Positions 51,894-60,897 of a stretch of 64,000 bases of DNA are shown here, one piece after another. Within the stretch, counting starts at the first letter, position 1. Every line of letters begins with the position of its first letter. A program made the translations under genes and the position numbers. Below the pieces are notes generated by a model. It was not told where the DNA came from. It did no database searches and worked only from the letters and a program-made list of their open reading frames with translations. The stretch comes from Geomesophilobacter sediminis (GTDB lineage Bacteria; Desulfobacterota; Desulfuromonadia; Geobacterales; Geobacteraceae): contig NZ_JAEMHM010000008.1 in the NCBI RefSeq assembly GCF_016458275.1, positions 124,001-188,000 of the forward strand. Reading direction: 5' to 3'.

Positions 51894-52883
51894 ATGGTCC
51901 TGTTTTCTTCGGGCGTCCTTGTCGGTTTGGCCTTGATTCCGGTCCTATCCCGTATCTTCGATCCGGAGAGCGTCCAGAGGTTTTTCGAGCGCCTGGGGCG
52001 GGGGGCGTTGGTGCCGTTTCTGCTGCCGGGGCGCCTTTGGCGCCGGGAGCCTTCCGAGGAGCAGCCTGGAACGGCGGCCCCCGGGGAACGTCCCGACCTG
52101 CGGGAGCACCGGATCAACGGGTCGCTCCAGGCGATCCGGTGCATACTGATGGCCTTGGCCGAGGCCATGCAACACATCGACGAAGCCGCCAGCACCTCGT
52201 CGCTGACCCTGTCGCAGGCACGCGACGCGCTGAACCGGACCGGGCTGCCCGACGACGTGAAGCAGACGGCGGCGCTCCTGGTGGCGCAGATCGACCGGGT
52301 GATTGCCGGCAACAATACGCTTCGCGCCGAGCTTGCCAGGTCGCGGGAGGTGCTGCAGACCCAGCAGCAGGTGATCGACTCGCTGCGTACCGAGGTCAGG
52401 GTCGACAAGATGACCCAGTTCGCCAACCGCGCCCATTTCGATGAGAGACTGGACGACCTGCTCCGGTCGAACCGGCGCGCCGACGACGGTTTTTTTCTGC
52501 TGCTCGTCGACGTCGACAACTTCAAGGCGATCAACGACAATTACGGGCACCCCGCCGGGGACCGGATATTGAAGGGGGTCGCCTTCAAACTCAAAAACGC
52601 CCTGCGCGAAAGCGATTTCGTGGCCCGGTTCGGCGGCGACGAGTTCGCCATCATCCTCGTCAAGGCGAACCGGCATGCGGCGACCGGCATCGCTTGGAAG
52701 CTCTGCCAGGAAATCCGGGACAGCCGGTTCCTGCTGGACGGCAACGACATCCAGGTCACCGTTTCCATCGGCGCGGCTGAGGCCCTTCCCGGCGATACCT
52801 CGGACACCCTGATCAAACGCGCCGACGGTGCCCTGTACGACGTGAAGGAAAGCGGGCGAAACGGGGTTCGCATCGCCGAGTGA
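51894..52883 (+). CDS. Diguanylate cyclase (GGDEF domain)
   Basis: A 329-residue protein: one N-terminal helix (LFSSGVLVGLALIPVL, membrane anchor), a helical linker (about 80-170) and a GGDEF domain (about 170-328). The signature RFGGDEF is intact and the RESD inhibitory site stands five residues before it, so the enzyme should make cyclic di-GMP with product inhibition. ATG 51894 is chosen; a TTG at 51876 with GGGGGT upstream is in frame and adds six residues. A terminator follows the gene. Confidence 0.9.
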   Translation: MVLFSSGVLVGLALIPVLSRIFDPESVQRFFERLGRGALVPFLLPGRLWRREPSEEQPGTAAPGERPDLREHRINGSLQAIRCILMALAEAMQHIDEAASTSSLTLSQARDALNRTGLPDDVKQTAALLVAQIDRVIAGNNTLRAELARSREVLQTQQQVIDSLRTEVRVDKMTQFANRAHFDERLDDLLRSNRRADDGFFLLLVDVDNFKAINDNYGHPAGDRILKGVAFKLKNALRESDFVARFGGDEFAIILVKANRHAATGIAWKLCQEIRDSRFLLDGNDIQVTVSIGAAEALPGDTSDTLIKRADGALYDVKESGRNGVRIAE

Positions 52884-52922
52884 CGGTGCTGGACTGGTTC
52901 GCCCCGGTAGTGCAGACCAAAG

Positions 52923-52959
52923 AAAAGCCCCATCCGGACCGAGCCGGATGGGGCTTTTT
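52923..52959 (+). terminator. Rho-independent terminator after the diguanylate cyclase gene
   Basis: AAAAGCCCCATCCGG pairs with CCGGATGGGGCTTTTT around ACCGAG. It lies 40 bases after the stop and is flanked by A-tracts and T-tracts, so it should also serve the converging cytochrome gene. Confidence 0.93.
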
Positions 52960-52979
52960 AATTCATTCTGCCGGTTGAA

Positions 52980-53288
52980 TTATTTCTTCAACGGGGTCTT
53001 CCAGTAGATCCCGAGAACCTCGCGTTCCTTCTGGCTCAACTTGGCGCCCTTCATCATCATCCGCTGCTCGATCGCGGCCATGTCCTTCTTGGCCTTGAAG
53101 GCGTCCTCGATCCTTTTGATGCCGTGGCACGAGGTGCAGCGGCGCTCCATCACCTGATGAGCGCTTTTGAAGTCGCCGCCGGACACGCTCCCCAGATTGC
53201 TCCCGGAGGCGCGGGTATCCTCCAGGGCCCACCCGGACGTAGCGCTTACGGCGATGGCGAGCGCCGCAAATAACATTCTCCTCTTCAT
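52980..53288 (-). CDS. Small periplasmic monoheme c-type cytochrome
   Basis: A 102-residue exported protein: signal peptide (1-21, cleaved near SGWALED), a haem-binding CTSCH near residue 51, and a C-terminal methionine-rich stretch (EQRMMMKGAKLSQKERE) that could supply the axial Met. It is likely an electron carrier. AGGGAG precedes the ATG. The neighbouring membrane sensor-like gene on the same strand (74 bases upstream) may be cotranscribed. Confidence 0.88.
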   Translation of the reverse strand: MKRRMLFAALAIAVSATSGWALEDTRASGSNLGSVSGGDFKSAHQVMERRCTSCHGIKRIEDAFKAKKDMAAIEQRMMMKGAKLSQKEREVLGIYWKTPLKK

Positions 53289-53362
53289 ATGAACTCCCTT
53301 TGGTGGTGGTCTGCGTGGGGCCGAGGCCGGCGTCCAGCGCCGCCACAGGATACCCTAAATTC

Positions 53363-54019
53363 TCATTTATTCAAGTTCTTTGATCTATTAATCTCTGGAC
53401 CAGCTCCCGCCTTGTCCGGATCATCCGCCGCCTTGGCGTCGGGCCCTTTACCGAGGTTGCCGTAGTACTTCTCCTTGCAGGAGGGGCAGATGCCATGGGT
53501 GAGGCTGGCGCCGGTGACCTGCTGCAGGTAGACCTCGATACGTTCGTAGAACCCCTGGTCGTTGCGCACCGAGTGGCACCAGGCGCAGATCGGGACCATC
53601 TCCCGCAGTTCCTGGATTTCGGACAGGGCCTTCTTCAACTCGGCGTTCACCGCCTCCTTCTGCCGGAGCAGTTGACGGATGCGGAAGACCCCGAAGCCGA
53701 TGAGCAACAAAAGGATGATCTTGATGGCGCCGTCCCAGTACCGGTACGTCTGTGCCACGTAGGCTGGCTTGAACAGGAAGTATTTCGCTCCGATGACGGT
53801 GCTGGCAACTGCTGCGGTGGCGAGGGAGAGGGGGAGGGATTCATTCCAGGCGACGAGGGCCAGAGGGATCAGGTAGAGCGGGTAGAGGCTCAGTCGAAAC
53901 CCGATGAGGAAATCGAGATAGCCAAGGGCGATGATGAACGCGAATACCAGCGGGAGAACGATCGTTGCGGAGTACTTTCCCCTGATGCGCCTGCTGATGC
54001 TTTCTAATCCCCAACGCAC
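53363..54019 (-). CDS. Membrane sensor-like protein with a Cys-pair output domain
   Basis: A 218-residue protein with about five membrane helices in the first 115 residues (an arrangement like the MASE-type or DUF4118 sensor modules), a coiled coil (about 118-140) and a small domain with ICAWCHSVRNDQGFYERIEV and HGICPSCKEKYY. That last domain is known at the ends of PAS-type histidine kinases and GGDEF proteins, where it occurs as a four-Cys module; here it stands without a kinase. GTG start with AGGAGG 10 bases upstream. A cytochrome gene lies just downstream. Confidence 0.78.
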   Translation of the reverse strand: MRWGLESISRRIRGKYSATIVLPLVFAFIIALGYLDFLIGFRLSLYPLYLIPLALVAWNESLPLSLATAAVASTVIGAKYFLFKPAYVAQTYRYWDGAIKIILLLLIGFGVFRIRQLLRQKEAVNAELKKALSEIQELREMVPICAWCHSVRNDQGFYERIEVYLQQVTGASLTHGICPSCKEKYYGNLGKGPDAKAADDPDKAGAGPEINRSKNLNK

Positions 54020-54142
54020 AAAACGTGAAACCTCCTGGAATTTTTGGACTAGCCGATTATAGCATGGCCGCGGTTTTTATGAGAGGGGAACTGTATACAT
54101 TGACGTGACGCCGATTTTCCAGTAATAGATTTGACCGCATTT

Positions 54143-54310
54143 CGAGGCGGCGCCCTTTCGGGCTCCCCTCGTTGCCACAACCAAAAACGGCTCTCCGAGC
54201 CGCCTCCGCCTAAAAGGTCATCCTCACGGCGAGCGGCCATTGGGTGCTGCTGGAAACGGCAGTGCCTTCCTCTTGAGAAGGAGAACCTCGACGGGTGGAT
54301 CCGTATCCAC
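54143..54310 (+). ncRNA. Structured leader RNA, riboswitch-like (possible Moco-type), of the TiaS/ECF/TonB operon
   Basis: Five consecutive hairpins can be drawn: CGAGG...CCTCG with inner GCCC/GGGC (54143-54171); CGGCTC-TCC-GAGCCG (54188-54202); a 10-bp stem capped by a GAAA tetraloop (54243-54266); CCTTC...GAAGG (54265-54281); and GTGGAT-CCGT-ATCCAC (54295-54310). The segment GAGCCGCCTCCG followed by GGTCATC and GGCGAGCGGCCATTGGG looks like conserved aptamer sequence. A terminator follows at once. The layout and the GNRA loop recall the Moco riboswitch, but that match is from memory and needs a covariance search. The 5' end is not defined. Confidence 0.55.
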
Positions 54311-54315
54311 ACGCA

Positions 54316-54350
54316 GGGGACTTCTCTATCCAAGAGGGGTCCCCTTTTTT
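54316..54350 (+). terminator. Rho-independent terminator within the leader
   Basis: GGGGAC (54316-54321) pairs with GTCCCC (54339-54344), with an inner CTCT/AGAG, and six Ts follow. It lies 120 bases before the first gene, the expected place for riboswitch-controlled attenuation. Confidence 0.9.
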
Positions 54351-54469
54351 GTTGTGTGTTTTCCGGTGGTTATCCCCTGGGTTCCAGACCGCCTTTCCCT
54401 CCCCGGCGGAGGGGGCGCGGGAGTTTCCGGGGAAACTGCCGACCCTACCGATTGGTCAAGGAGTTGCCC

Positions 54470-55198
54470 ATGCGCATCCTGCTCAGCATCGACGATACCG
54501 ACAATCTCGAGAGCCGCGGTACCGGCGAACTCGCCTCCCTCATCGCCGAGGATCTGGAACTTTTCGGCTGGGGGCGCAGCCGCCACGTCACCAGGCACCA
54601 GCTTCTGCTGCATCCCGACATCCCGTACACCTCCCACAACAGCGCGATGTGCTTTGAGGCGGAGATCGACGAGGAGGCGCTGGAGCCGTTGATCCGGCAC
54701 GCCGGCGCGTTCCTCCAGCGCGAGAGCGCCCCCGGCTCCGATCCCGGGCTCTGCGTTGCGGTGGTGGACCGGGTAGCGGGAGTGGAAATGCTTCATTTCG
54801 GGGAGCGGGCCAAGGAAACGGTCCTGACCAAGGAAGAGGCGTACGCGCTGGCGGCGCGGCTCGGGGTTCATCTCTCCGAACACGGCGGGACCGGGCAGGG
54901 GGTGGTCGGAGCGCTGGCCGGAGCCGGGCTTCGGCTCGGGGGAAACGACGGACGCATGAAAGGGAGCCTCGACATCGCCGGTGTCATGTCGGTTGCCGAT
55001 CTTCTCGGCGTTCCCGGAGTTGACGCGATCCAGGGGATGGAGGGGGAGACGGTGGCGCCGGAGGACCTGGTGCGGGTCGCCGACAAACCGAAGACGGTGA
55101 TGGTCGGGGGGCGCTCGGTCCTCATGGTCGCACCGGCGCAGCCCGAGGATGGCGTCCGTTGGCAGACCCTGCACCGCAGGGAGCTCAGGAGGTTCTGA
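54470..55198 (+). CDS. TiaS-like protein (tRNA-Ile2 agmatinylcytidine synthetase-related)
   Basis: A 242-residue protein whose first half matches the TiaS ferredoxin-like fold: LLSIDDTDNLESRGTGELAS and RHQLLLHPDIPYTSHNSAMC. The catalytic and zinc-binding parts of archaeal TiaS are missing, and tRNA lysidine synthetase does the job in bacteria, so it must have another function, perhaps nucleotide- or metal-related. The start ATG 54470 is chosen from frame and N-terminus; no strong SD (GGAGTTGCCC). It is the first gene of the operon, 120 bases after the terminator, and overlaps the next gene by one base. Confidence 0.72.
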   Translation: MRILLSIDDTDNLESRGTGELASLIAEDLELFGWGRSRHVTRHQLLLHPDIPYTSHNSAMCFEAEIDEEALEPLIRHAGAFLQRESAPGSDPGLCVAVVDRVAGVEMLHFGERAKETVLTKEEAYALAARLGVHLSEHGGTGQGVVGALAGAGLRLGGNDGRMKGSLDIAGVMSVADLLGVPGVDAIQGMEGETVAPEDLVRVADKPKTVMVGGRSVLMVAPAQPEDGVRWQTLHRRELRRF

Positions 55199-55443
55199 TG
55201 GATGGACGAGACGCCGCCGAATTTAGCGGCGGCAAGGAGGATTGGGCCCGGGCCGCCGCCGAGGCGGAGCGCTGCGCGGCATTCGTCCCCGACGTCGAGG
55301 AGGAACTGGTCGTTGCCGAGGGGAGGTCCTGTTACGACTGCCGCTACCGCCGCTGGTCGGCCACCTCATTTACCTGTCACGGTCCGGCAAACGCGGTGGC
55401 GCCCTCGGTCTCCGCGCACCCGGCTGTTGCAAAGCGCCCGTGA
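55198..55443 (+). CDS. Small Cys-containing protein of unknown function
   Basis: An 81-residue protein with AEGRSCYDCRYRRWSATSFT then CHGPAN, giving three Cys in CxxC-x12-C, and a low-complexity C-terminus. The ATG overlaps the TiaS-like stop (TGATG) and has AGGAGG, so it is translated. It overlaps the ATPase gene by four bases. It could bind a metal, which would suit a metal or metallo-cofactor uptake operon, but that is only inference. Confidence 0.65.
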   Translation: MDGRDAAEFSGGKEDWARAAAEAERCAAFVPDVEEELVVAEGRSCYDCRYRRWSATSFTCHGPANAVAPSVSAHPAVAKRP

Positions 55444-56861
55444 CCGCCGCTTTTTGCGGAGCAGACGCCGGCAGGGAAGACCGCGCCCTTGCGATTTCCG
55501 AGCTTGGGTACCGCTACCCGGGGACAGCGGACCCGGCCCTGTCCGGGATCTCCTTTTCGGTCGCCCGGGGCGAGTGCGTCTGCATCACCGGCAATTCGGG
55601 CTGCGGCAAGAGCACCCTGCTCATGCTGATCAAGGACGTGCTGCACGGGGGAACCCGCAGCGGTTCGATCGAGGTCTCCGCGGTCTCGCGCCATTTTTCC
55701 GATCTGGCGGTGGCGATCCTCTTCCAGGACCCTGAGTCGCAGATCGTCTGCAGCACCGTTGCCGAAGAGGTTGCCTTCGGGCCGGAAAACCTCTGCGTTT
55801 CTCCCGGCGAGATCGGGGCCCGGATCGAGGACGCCCTCGCCGCTGTCGGGCTGGCCGGTTACGCCTCGCGCAGCGTCGATCGTCTGTCGGCCGGGGAGAA
55901 ACAGCGGCTCGCCCTGGCTTCGGTCCTGTCCCTCAACCCGTCGCTGCTGCTTCTGGACGAGCCGACCTCCCAGCTGGACGCCCACCAGAAGGCGGAATTC
56001 TGCCGTCTGTTGGACCGGCTGAAGCGATTCGGGTACACCATCATCCTGGCCGAGCACGACCTGGCCCCCCTGGCGCAGGTCGTGGACCGCTACCTCGTCC
56101 TGGACCGGGGACGGCTGGTGGAGGAGGCGATCCAGGCACCGGCCGGCTCCCTTTCGCCGGTTCCGGATCGGGCGCGCCGGGCGGTCGGGAACGCCGCCGG
56201 CCCGACGGCCGTCAGCATCTCGGGGCTGCGCCTGAGGTATCCGGAGGTCGGGGAGGTCCTGAAGGGGATCGATCTGCAGATCCGCCAGGGGGAACGGATC
56301 CACCTCATCGGCCGCAACGGAGCCGGGAAATCCACGCTTTTGCGCTGCCTTTCCGGCCTGGAGCGCTCCGGTTCCGGAAAGCTGGAGCTCCATGGGGTGG
56401 GGGCTCCCCGGCCGGAAAAGCTCGCCGGGAAGGTGGGGGTCCTCTTTCAAAACCCGGTGCGCCAGCTTTTTTGCGAGACGGTGGCCGAGGAGGTCTCCTT
56501 CACCCTGCGCCGGATGGGGCTTTCCAGTCCGGAGATCCGGCAGCTGACGGCGCGGGTCCTGGACGACTGCAATATCGCCCATCTGGCCGAGCGCGCCCCC
56601 CTTACGCTGAGTTTCGGGGAACAGCACCGCGTCGCCCTGGCTGCCGCGCTGGCACCCCGGCCGTACCTGTTGCTTCTGGACGAGCCTTTTTCCGGTCTCG
56701 ACCTGCCGCAGCGAACGGCGCTTCTGGAAACGCTTCGCCTCCTTTCGGAACAGAGCGGGACCACGGTACTGATCGCTTCGCACGATGAACTGCCGGACCG
56801 GGCGTGGCCGGACCGAAAGTTGACGCTGGAGCGGGGGATTCTTCATGAACTTGCCCCTTAG
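55440..56861 (+). CDS. ECF transporter double ATPase (fused EcfA-EcfA')
   Basis: A 473-residue protein with two complete ABC domains. First: Walker A GNSGCGKST near 45, signature LSAGEKQRLALASV, Walker B LLLLDEPTSQLD. Second: Walker A GRNGAGKST near 292, LSFGEQHRVALAAA, Walker B LLLLDEPFSGLD. A single polypeptide carrying both ATPases is one form of ECF energising module. The start is GTG at 55440, overlapping the previous stop (GTGA). It overlaps the EcfT gene by 17 bases. Confidence 0.93.
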   Translation: MTAAFCGADAGREDRALAISELGYRYPGTADPALSGISFSVARGECVCITGNSGCGKSTLLMLIKDVLHGGTRSGSIEVSAVSRHFSDLAVAILFQDPESQIVCSTVAEEVAFGPENLCVSPGEIGARIEDALAAVGLAGYASRSVDRLSAGEKQRLALASVLSLNPSLLLLDEPTSQLDAHQKAEFCRLLDRLKRFGYTIILAEHDLAPLAQVVDRYLVLDRGRLVEEAIQAPAGSLSPVPDRARRAVGNAAGPTAVSISGLRLRYPEVGEVLKGIDLQIRQGERIHLIGRNGAGKSTLLRCLSGLERSGSGKLELHGVGAPRPEKLAGKVGVLFQNPVRQLFCETVAEEVSFTLRRMGLSSPEIRQLTARVLDDCNIAHLAERAPLTLSFGEQHRVALAAALAPRPYLLLLDEPFSGLDLPQRTALLETLRLLSEQSGTTVLIASHDELPDRAWPDRKLTLERGILHELAP

Positions 56862-57624
56862 GCAAAAGAGGAGCAGCGACTACGCCTGCCAGTACCTCAC
56901 CCACGACTCGCCGCTGCACCGGCTGGGGGCGGGGTGGAAGATCGCGGCCACGACCTTGCTCAGTGCCTGCGCGGTCGGGGTGCGGACGCCGGAGGCGCTG
57001 ACGCTCCTGGTGCTGGTAACCCTCGGTTATTACGCCCTGGCCCGGCTCACCCTGTACGACCTGTGGCGGGACCTGCGGCTGGTCGTCTGGCAGTCGGCGC
57101 TGATCATCGCGGCGTACCTGGCGCTCCGGGGCGCCAAGGGGCTCATGCCGGGGCTGCGCACGTCGGTGCAGATCATGGTCTTCTATCTTCCCGGCGCCGT
57201 TTTCCTGCGCACCACCTCGACGCGCGACGTCATGGCGGGGCTGCGGCGGATCGTCCCGTACCGGTTGAGCTTTCTTTTAACCACGAGCATACGGTTCATC
57301 CCCTTTTTCCTCAGGGAGATGGACGAGATCACCACCGCCCAGCGCCTTCGGGGGGCCCGTCTCCTCCCCCGGCAGCAGCTCGACCCCCGGAACTGGCCCG
57401 ATCTCTTCCACTGCCTCCTGCTCCCGCTCATGGTCCGGGCGCTCAAGACCGCCGAGGCGGTCTCCCGCTCCGCCGAGGCCCGGGGCTTCGGGCTGCACCG
57501 GGAGCGCACCTACTATGCTCCCCAACCGGAGTCGCCCCCGTCACCGATGGCAGCCGGCGCGGGAGGGATGGGCGACCCTGCCGGTCGCCTGACCAAACGG
57601 AGAGAACTGTATGACGACCTTTAA
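56845..57624 (+). CDS. ECF transporter transmembrane coupling protein EcfT (CbiQ-type)
   Basis: A 259-residue membrane protein with about five helices and the two coupling motifs of the EcfT/CbiQ family: AQRLRGARL (near 172) and AEARGFGL (near 212). The C-terminal 30 residues are low complexity and may be overextended. It should join the double ATPase to an S component. The ATG is inside the last codons of the ATPase gene. Confidence 0.92.
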   Translation: MNLPLRQKRSSDYACQYLTHDSPLHRLGAGWKIAATTLLSACAVGVRTPEALTLLVLVTLGYYALARLTLYDLWRDLRLVVWQSALIIAAYLALRGAKGLMPGLRTSVQIMVFYLPGAVFLRTTSTRDVMAGLRRIVPYRLSFLLTTSIRFIPFFLREMDEITTAQRLRGARLLPRQQLDPRNWPDLFHCLLLPLMVRALKTAEAVSRSAEARGFGLHRERTYYAPQPESPPSPMAAGAGGMGDPAGRLTKRRELYDDL

Positions 57625-58174
57625 GGAAAAGATGCGCCTCTGGCCGCAGTTCACCCTGCGCGAGGCGCTGCTCATCGGCTTTTGCGCCACCTTCGTGATA
57701 ATCACCCGGGCCGGGCTGCGGCTGCACCTCCACCTCCCCGGGCACGTGATGCTGTTCACCATGTTCTTCTACCTGCTGGCTCGAGGCTGTGTCCCGAAGA
57801 TCGGCTCCGCCGCGCTGGTCGGGCTCCTCGCCTCCTTGGCGAGCCTCGTCCTCGGGATGGGGATGCCGGGGATGGTGTTCGTAAAGTACCTCCTCCCCGC
57901 GCTGGTCATCGAGGCCGCGCTGCTGCTGTTTCCATCCTCCCTGGAAGGGATGCTTGCTTGTGCGGCGGTTGGTCTGATCGCCGCGACCTCCCGGGCCCTG
58001 GTTTCCAGCGGCGTTGAGTGGCTGATGGGGCTCGAGGAGGAGATCATCCTCTCCAAGGCGCTCTTCATCGCCGTGGCTAACGGCATTTTCGGCGGGCTCG
58101 GCGCCCTGGCGGTCCCGTCGGTCCTGCGGGTGCTGCGGAAAAACGGTCTGATCGAGTCGACGGGAAAAAGGTGA
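57611..58174 (+). CDS. ECF transporter S component (substrate-binding)
   Basis: A 187-residue protein with about five or six helices, of the length of ECF S components. A short N-terminal amphipathic part leads to LREALLIGFCATFVIITRAG; two small Ala/Gly-rich helices (ALVGLLASLASLVLGMGMPG) could contact EcfT. The substrate cannot be predicted. It overlaps the EcfT gene and its stop overlaps the start of the TonB gene. Confidence 0.75.
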   Translation: MTTFKEKMRLWPQFTLREALLIGFCATFVIITRAGLRLHLHLPGHVMLFTMFFYLLARGCVPKIGSAALVGLLASLASLVLGMGMPGMVFVKYLLPALVIEAALLLFPSSLEGMLACAAVGLIAATSRALVSSGVEWLMGLEEEIILSKALFIAVANGIFGGLGALAVPSVLRVLRKNGLIESTGKR

Positions 58175-59073
58175 TGCTCCCCGGCGAATTCCGGCGGGCG
58201 GCGCCGCTCTTTGCCGCCTCGCTGCTGCTGCATCTGCTGGTTCTGCTTGAAATGGGGAACCAGCTGCAGCCGGCCCCGCACCCGCAACGACCAATGGCCC
58301 TGTTCATGGCGGCTGCTGCTCCGTCTGCCCCCGGAAGGGGGGCGAGCCCTGGAGCGCTGAGCGCCGCCTCGACGAGGGAGATCGCCTCACCCGGCAGTGG
58401 CGCGACCGGCCGGCAGGCGCGGGATGCTGCACCGGGCGGGGCGGAGCAGCCGGTAACCGTCCCGGCACCGCTCCCGCCGGTCCCGGCAGCTGCCGTCCAT
58501 CACGCCTCGGGATTGCGCAACCGCGTTGCACCGGTCGCCCGCTCCCTTGAGGCGAACCCGGCCCCTGCTATCCCGGCTCCTTTTCCGCTACGAGCGGCAA
58601 GCGTGGGCGGCTCGGCATCGGAGAGGGAGAGGTCGGTGCGCAGTGCCGAAGGCACCGGCAACGGCGTCGGTGCCCCCGCTGGATCCGGCGCGTCTGGGGC
58701 GCGCGGCGCCCGGGACGACGGAGGGAAGGGGGGCGCCGGTGGTCGCGACGCGAGGGGAGCAAGCGGCGGGACCGGAAGGGGGCGGGACTTCCCGCTGATC
58801 CTGAAACGGCTGATCGAGGCGCACAAGCAGTACCCCGTAGCCGCGCGGCGGGGAGGACGGGAAGGTTCCTGCCAGCGCCGGTTCGTGCTTTCCCGGAACG
58901 GCACGTTGCAAAGCGTGGAGGAAGTCTCCTCCTGCGGACATCCTTTCCTGGACGCGGCTGCGACGCGGGCCATCACCTCGATTGGAAAGTTTCCCCCGAT
59001 CCCGGCCGACTATCCCGGGAGCGACGCGGCATTCACGGTGACGCTCAACTTCAGTTTGCGCGGGGAGCAGTGA
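58174..59073 (+). CDS. TonB-like energy transducer
   Basis: A 299-residue protein: N-terminal membrane anchor (FAASLLLHLLVLLEM, about 12-26), a Pro/Ala/Gly-rich periplasmic linker (about 35-205) and a TonB C-terminal domain (about 210-299) with CQRRFVLSRNGTLQSVEEVS and AATRAITSIGKFPPIPADYP. There are no exbB/exbD genes nearby, so it must share an ExbBD from elsewhere. The start is ATG 58174 (GTG 58171 possible). It links the TonB-dependent receptor to the inner membrane. Confidence 0.85.
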   Translation: MLPGEFRRAAPLFAASLLLHLLVLLEMGNQLQPAPHPQRPMALFMAAAAPSAPGRGASPGALSAASTREIASPGSGATGRQARDAAPGGAEQPVTVPAPLPPVPAAAVHHASGLRNRVAPVARSLEANPAPAIPAPFPLRAASVGGSASERERSVRSAEGTGNGVGAPAGSGASGARGARDDGGKGGAGGRDARGASGGTGRGRDFPLILKRLIEAHKQYPVAARRGGREGSCQRRFVLSRNGTLQSVEEVSSCGHPFLDAAATRAITSIGKFPPIPADYPGSDAAFTVTLNFSLRGEQ

Positions 59074-59203
59074 GAGAAACGACGAAGGCTGAAACGGATG
59101 ACCCGCGCCGGGACCTTGAGGCACGGCGGATGGGAACCAAAGATCGTGCGGCTGCCTGCCGGGTAGTTCTTTAGGGCAGGAAACGAATTAAACAGGAGGG
59201 CTT

Positions 59204-60892
59204 GTGAAGTTCACTAAGACACATCTGGGTTGGGTAGCACTGTTAGGCATATTCGCACTGCTTGGTTTGTACGGCTGTGGCGGTTCCAGTTCCTCGGCAA
59301 CCAAGGCAACCGCAACCGGCAACCTCAGCACCACCAACGGCACCACGGCAAGCCAGGTCGCGGTGACCGCCCCGAGCGGGGTGTCTCTTGCCATTCCGGC
59401 GGCCACTACCCTTTTGGATGGCTCCGGAGCCCCGGTGACCGGCTCCATCGCCACTTCCGTAAGCTACTCGACCACCCCGGCGGACCTCCCCGCCGCGGCC
59501 CAGACCCTCCCGGCGGGAACCACCCTCGCGGCCTTCGCCGACATAAGCATGGGGAGCGTAAAAACCTTCTCCAGCCCCGTCGCGCTGGCCATCTCCGTCC
59601 CGGCCGCGGTGGCGCAGCCCGGCGACCTTCTGGCCGTCTACAGCTTCGATTCCGGGACCGGGGTGTGGACCTCCGCCGGAACCTATGCCGTCGACAGTAA
59701 CGGTGCGGTGTCGCCGCAGGTGACGCACCTTTCCATTTGGGCCGTTTTCAAGACGGCGACCACCCCCCCGGCAAAACCGGCCAATCTCACGGTCACCCCC
59801 GGCAACGGCCAAGTCACGCTGACCTGGGATTCCGTCACCGACGCCACGTCGTATAACGTCTACTACGGTGCCGGGGCCACCTCCCTGAGCACCAAGGTGA
59901 CCGGAGCGGTCAGCGGCCAGGCGATCACCGGGCTCACCAACGGGGGGGGCTATTACTTTGCGGTCACCGCCGTAAATGCCGGCGTGGAGAGCGTCCATTC
60001 CACCGTCGCCAGCACCGTTTTGGCCCCCGCCGCACCGACCGCCGTGACTCCGGTCGGCGGCTCCGGCCAGGCCAGCCTCACCTGGGCGGCCTCCACCGGC
60101 GCCACCTCCTACAACATCTACTACGGGACTTCCCCCGGAGTTACCGCCGCATCCACCAGCAAGGTCGTGGGTGCCGTCAACGGTCAGGCGGTGACCGGTT
60201 TGACCGCCGGTTCCAGCTACTACTTCGTCGTTACCGCCGTGAACGTCTCCGGGGAAAGCCCGGTATCGGCGGAGTCGAGCGTCCTGCTTGCTCCGGCGGC
60301 TCCGAAAGGGATCGTGGTCAGTCCCGGCGACGGGCAGGCCACTATCACCTGGACCGTCGCCACCGGCGCCACCTCCTACAACATCTACTATGACACCGGT
60401 TCCATCACCGCCGCCTCCCCGAAGCTGAACACCGCCGGCACGGTACTCTCTGCGACGCAGCTTGACGCCACCGTAACCGGATTGCAGAACGGGATCGTGT
60501 ACAACTTCGCCGTCACCGCTCTGGACGCCGGCGGGGAAAGCCCGGTTTCCGCGATAAAACAGGGGACCCCGAACCCGACGTCGGCGCCGGGAAGCCCCAC
60601 CGGGGTCACCGTGACCCAGGGGGGGGCCGGGCAGGCGCAGGTCAGCTGGGGGACCGTTTCCGGGGCGAGCTCCTACCGTGTCTACTACCTCCAGACCGGG
60701 ACCTCGACCGCGCCAAGCTCAACCCAGGTTCTGGCCGGAGCCGCCTATGTTACGAGCTCCGGGACCAGCACCACCGTCGCGCTCCCCTCAGGGAGCAGCT
60801 ACTGGTGGTTCGCGGTGACCGCGCTCAACGCGGCGGGCGAAAGCGGGACCCAGAACAGCCCCAAACCCAACGGCGGACTGACCATTCCCTAG
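59204..60892 (+). CDS. Lipoprotein with four Fn3 domains
   Basis: A 562-residue lipoprotein: signal ending LLGLYGC (Cys near 26), a Ser/Thr/Ala-rich domain (about 30-185) with a beta-sandwich look (VSLAIPAATTLLDGSGAPVT), then four Fn3 repeats of about 90 residues (each with GQVTLTW-type and YYFxVTAxN strands). GTG start with AGGAGG. It shares its Fn3 type with the BNR lipoprotein at 7185 and the next lipoprotein. In this operon it could act as a surface-exposed ligand-capturing or anchoring protein beside the receptor, but it might simply be a hitchhiker. Confidence 0.85.
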   Translation: MKFTKTHLGWVALLGIFALLGLYGCGGSSSSATKATATGNLSTTNGTTASQVAVTAPSGVSLAIPAATTLLDGSGAPVTGSIATSVSYSTTPADLPAAAQTLPAGTTLAAFADISMGSVKTFSSPVALAISVPAAVAQPGDLLAVYSFDSGTGVWTSAGTYAVDSNGAVSPQVTHLSIWAVFKTATTPPAKPANLTVTPGNGQVTLTWDSVTDATSYNVYYGAGATSLSTKVTGAVSGQAITGLTNGGGYYFAVTAVNAGVESVHSTVASTVLAPAAPTAVTPVGGSGQASLTWAASTGATSYNIYYGTSPGVTAASTSKVVGAVNGQAVTGLTAGSSYYFVVTAVNVSGESPVSAESSVLLAPAAPKGIVVSPGDGQATITWTVATGATSYNIYYDTGSITAASPKLNTAGTVLSATQLDATVTGLQNGIVYNFAVTALDAGGESPVSAIKQGTPNPTSAPGSPTGVTVTQGGAGQAQVSWGTVSGASSYRVYYLQTGTSTAPSSTQVLAGAAYVTSSGTSTTVALPSGSSYWWFAVTALNAAGESGTQNSPKPNGGLTIP

Positions 60893-60897
60893 CCCGC

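Noticed and set aside
54143-54310. Cobalamin or cyclic di-GMP riboswitch as the identity of the leader
   Set aside because: No B12 box (AGYCAGGAGACC-like sequence) and no GEMM-type core were found; Moco-type resemblance is closer but unproven.
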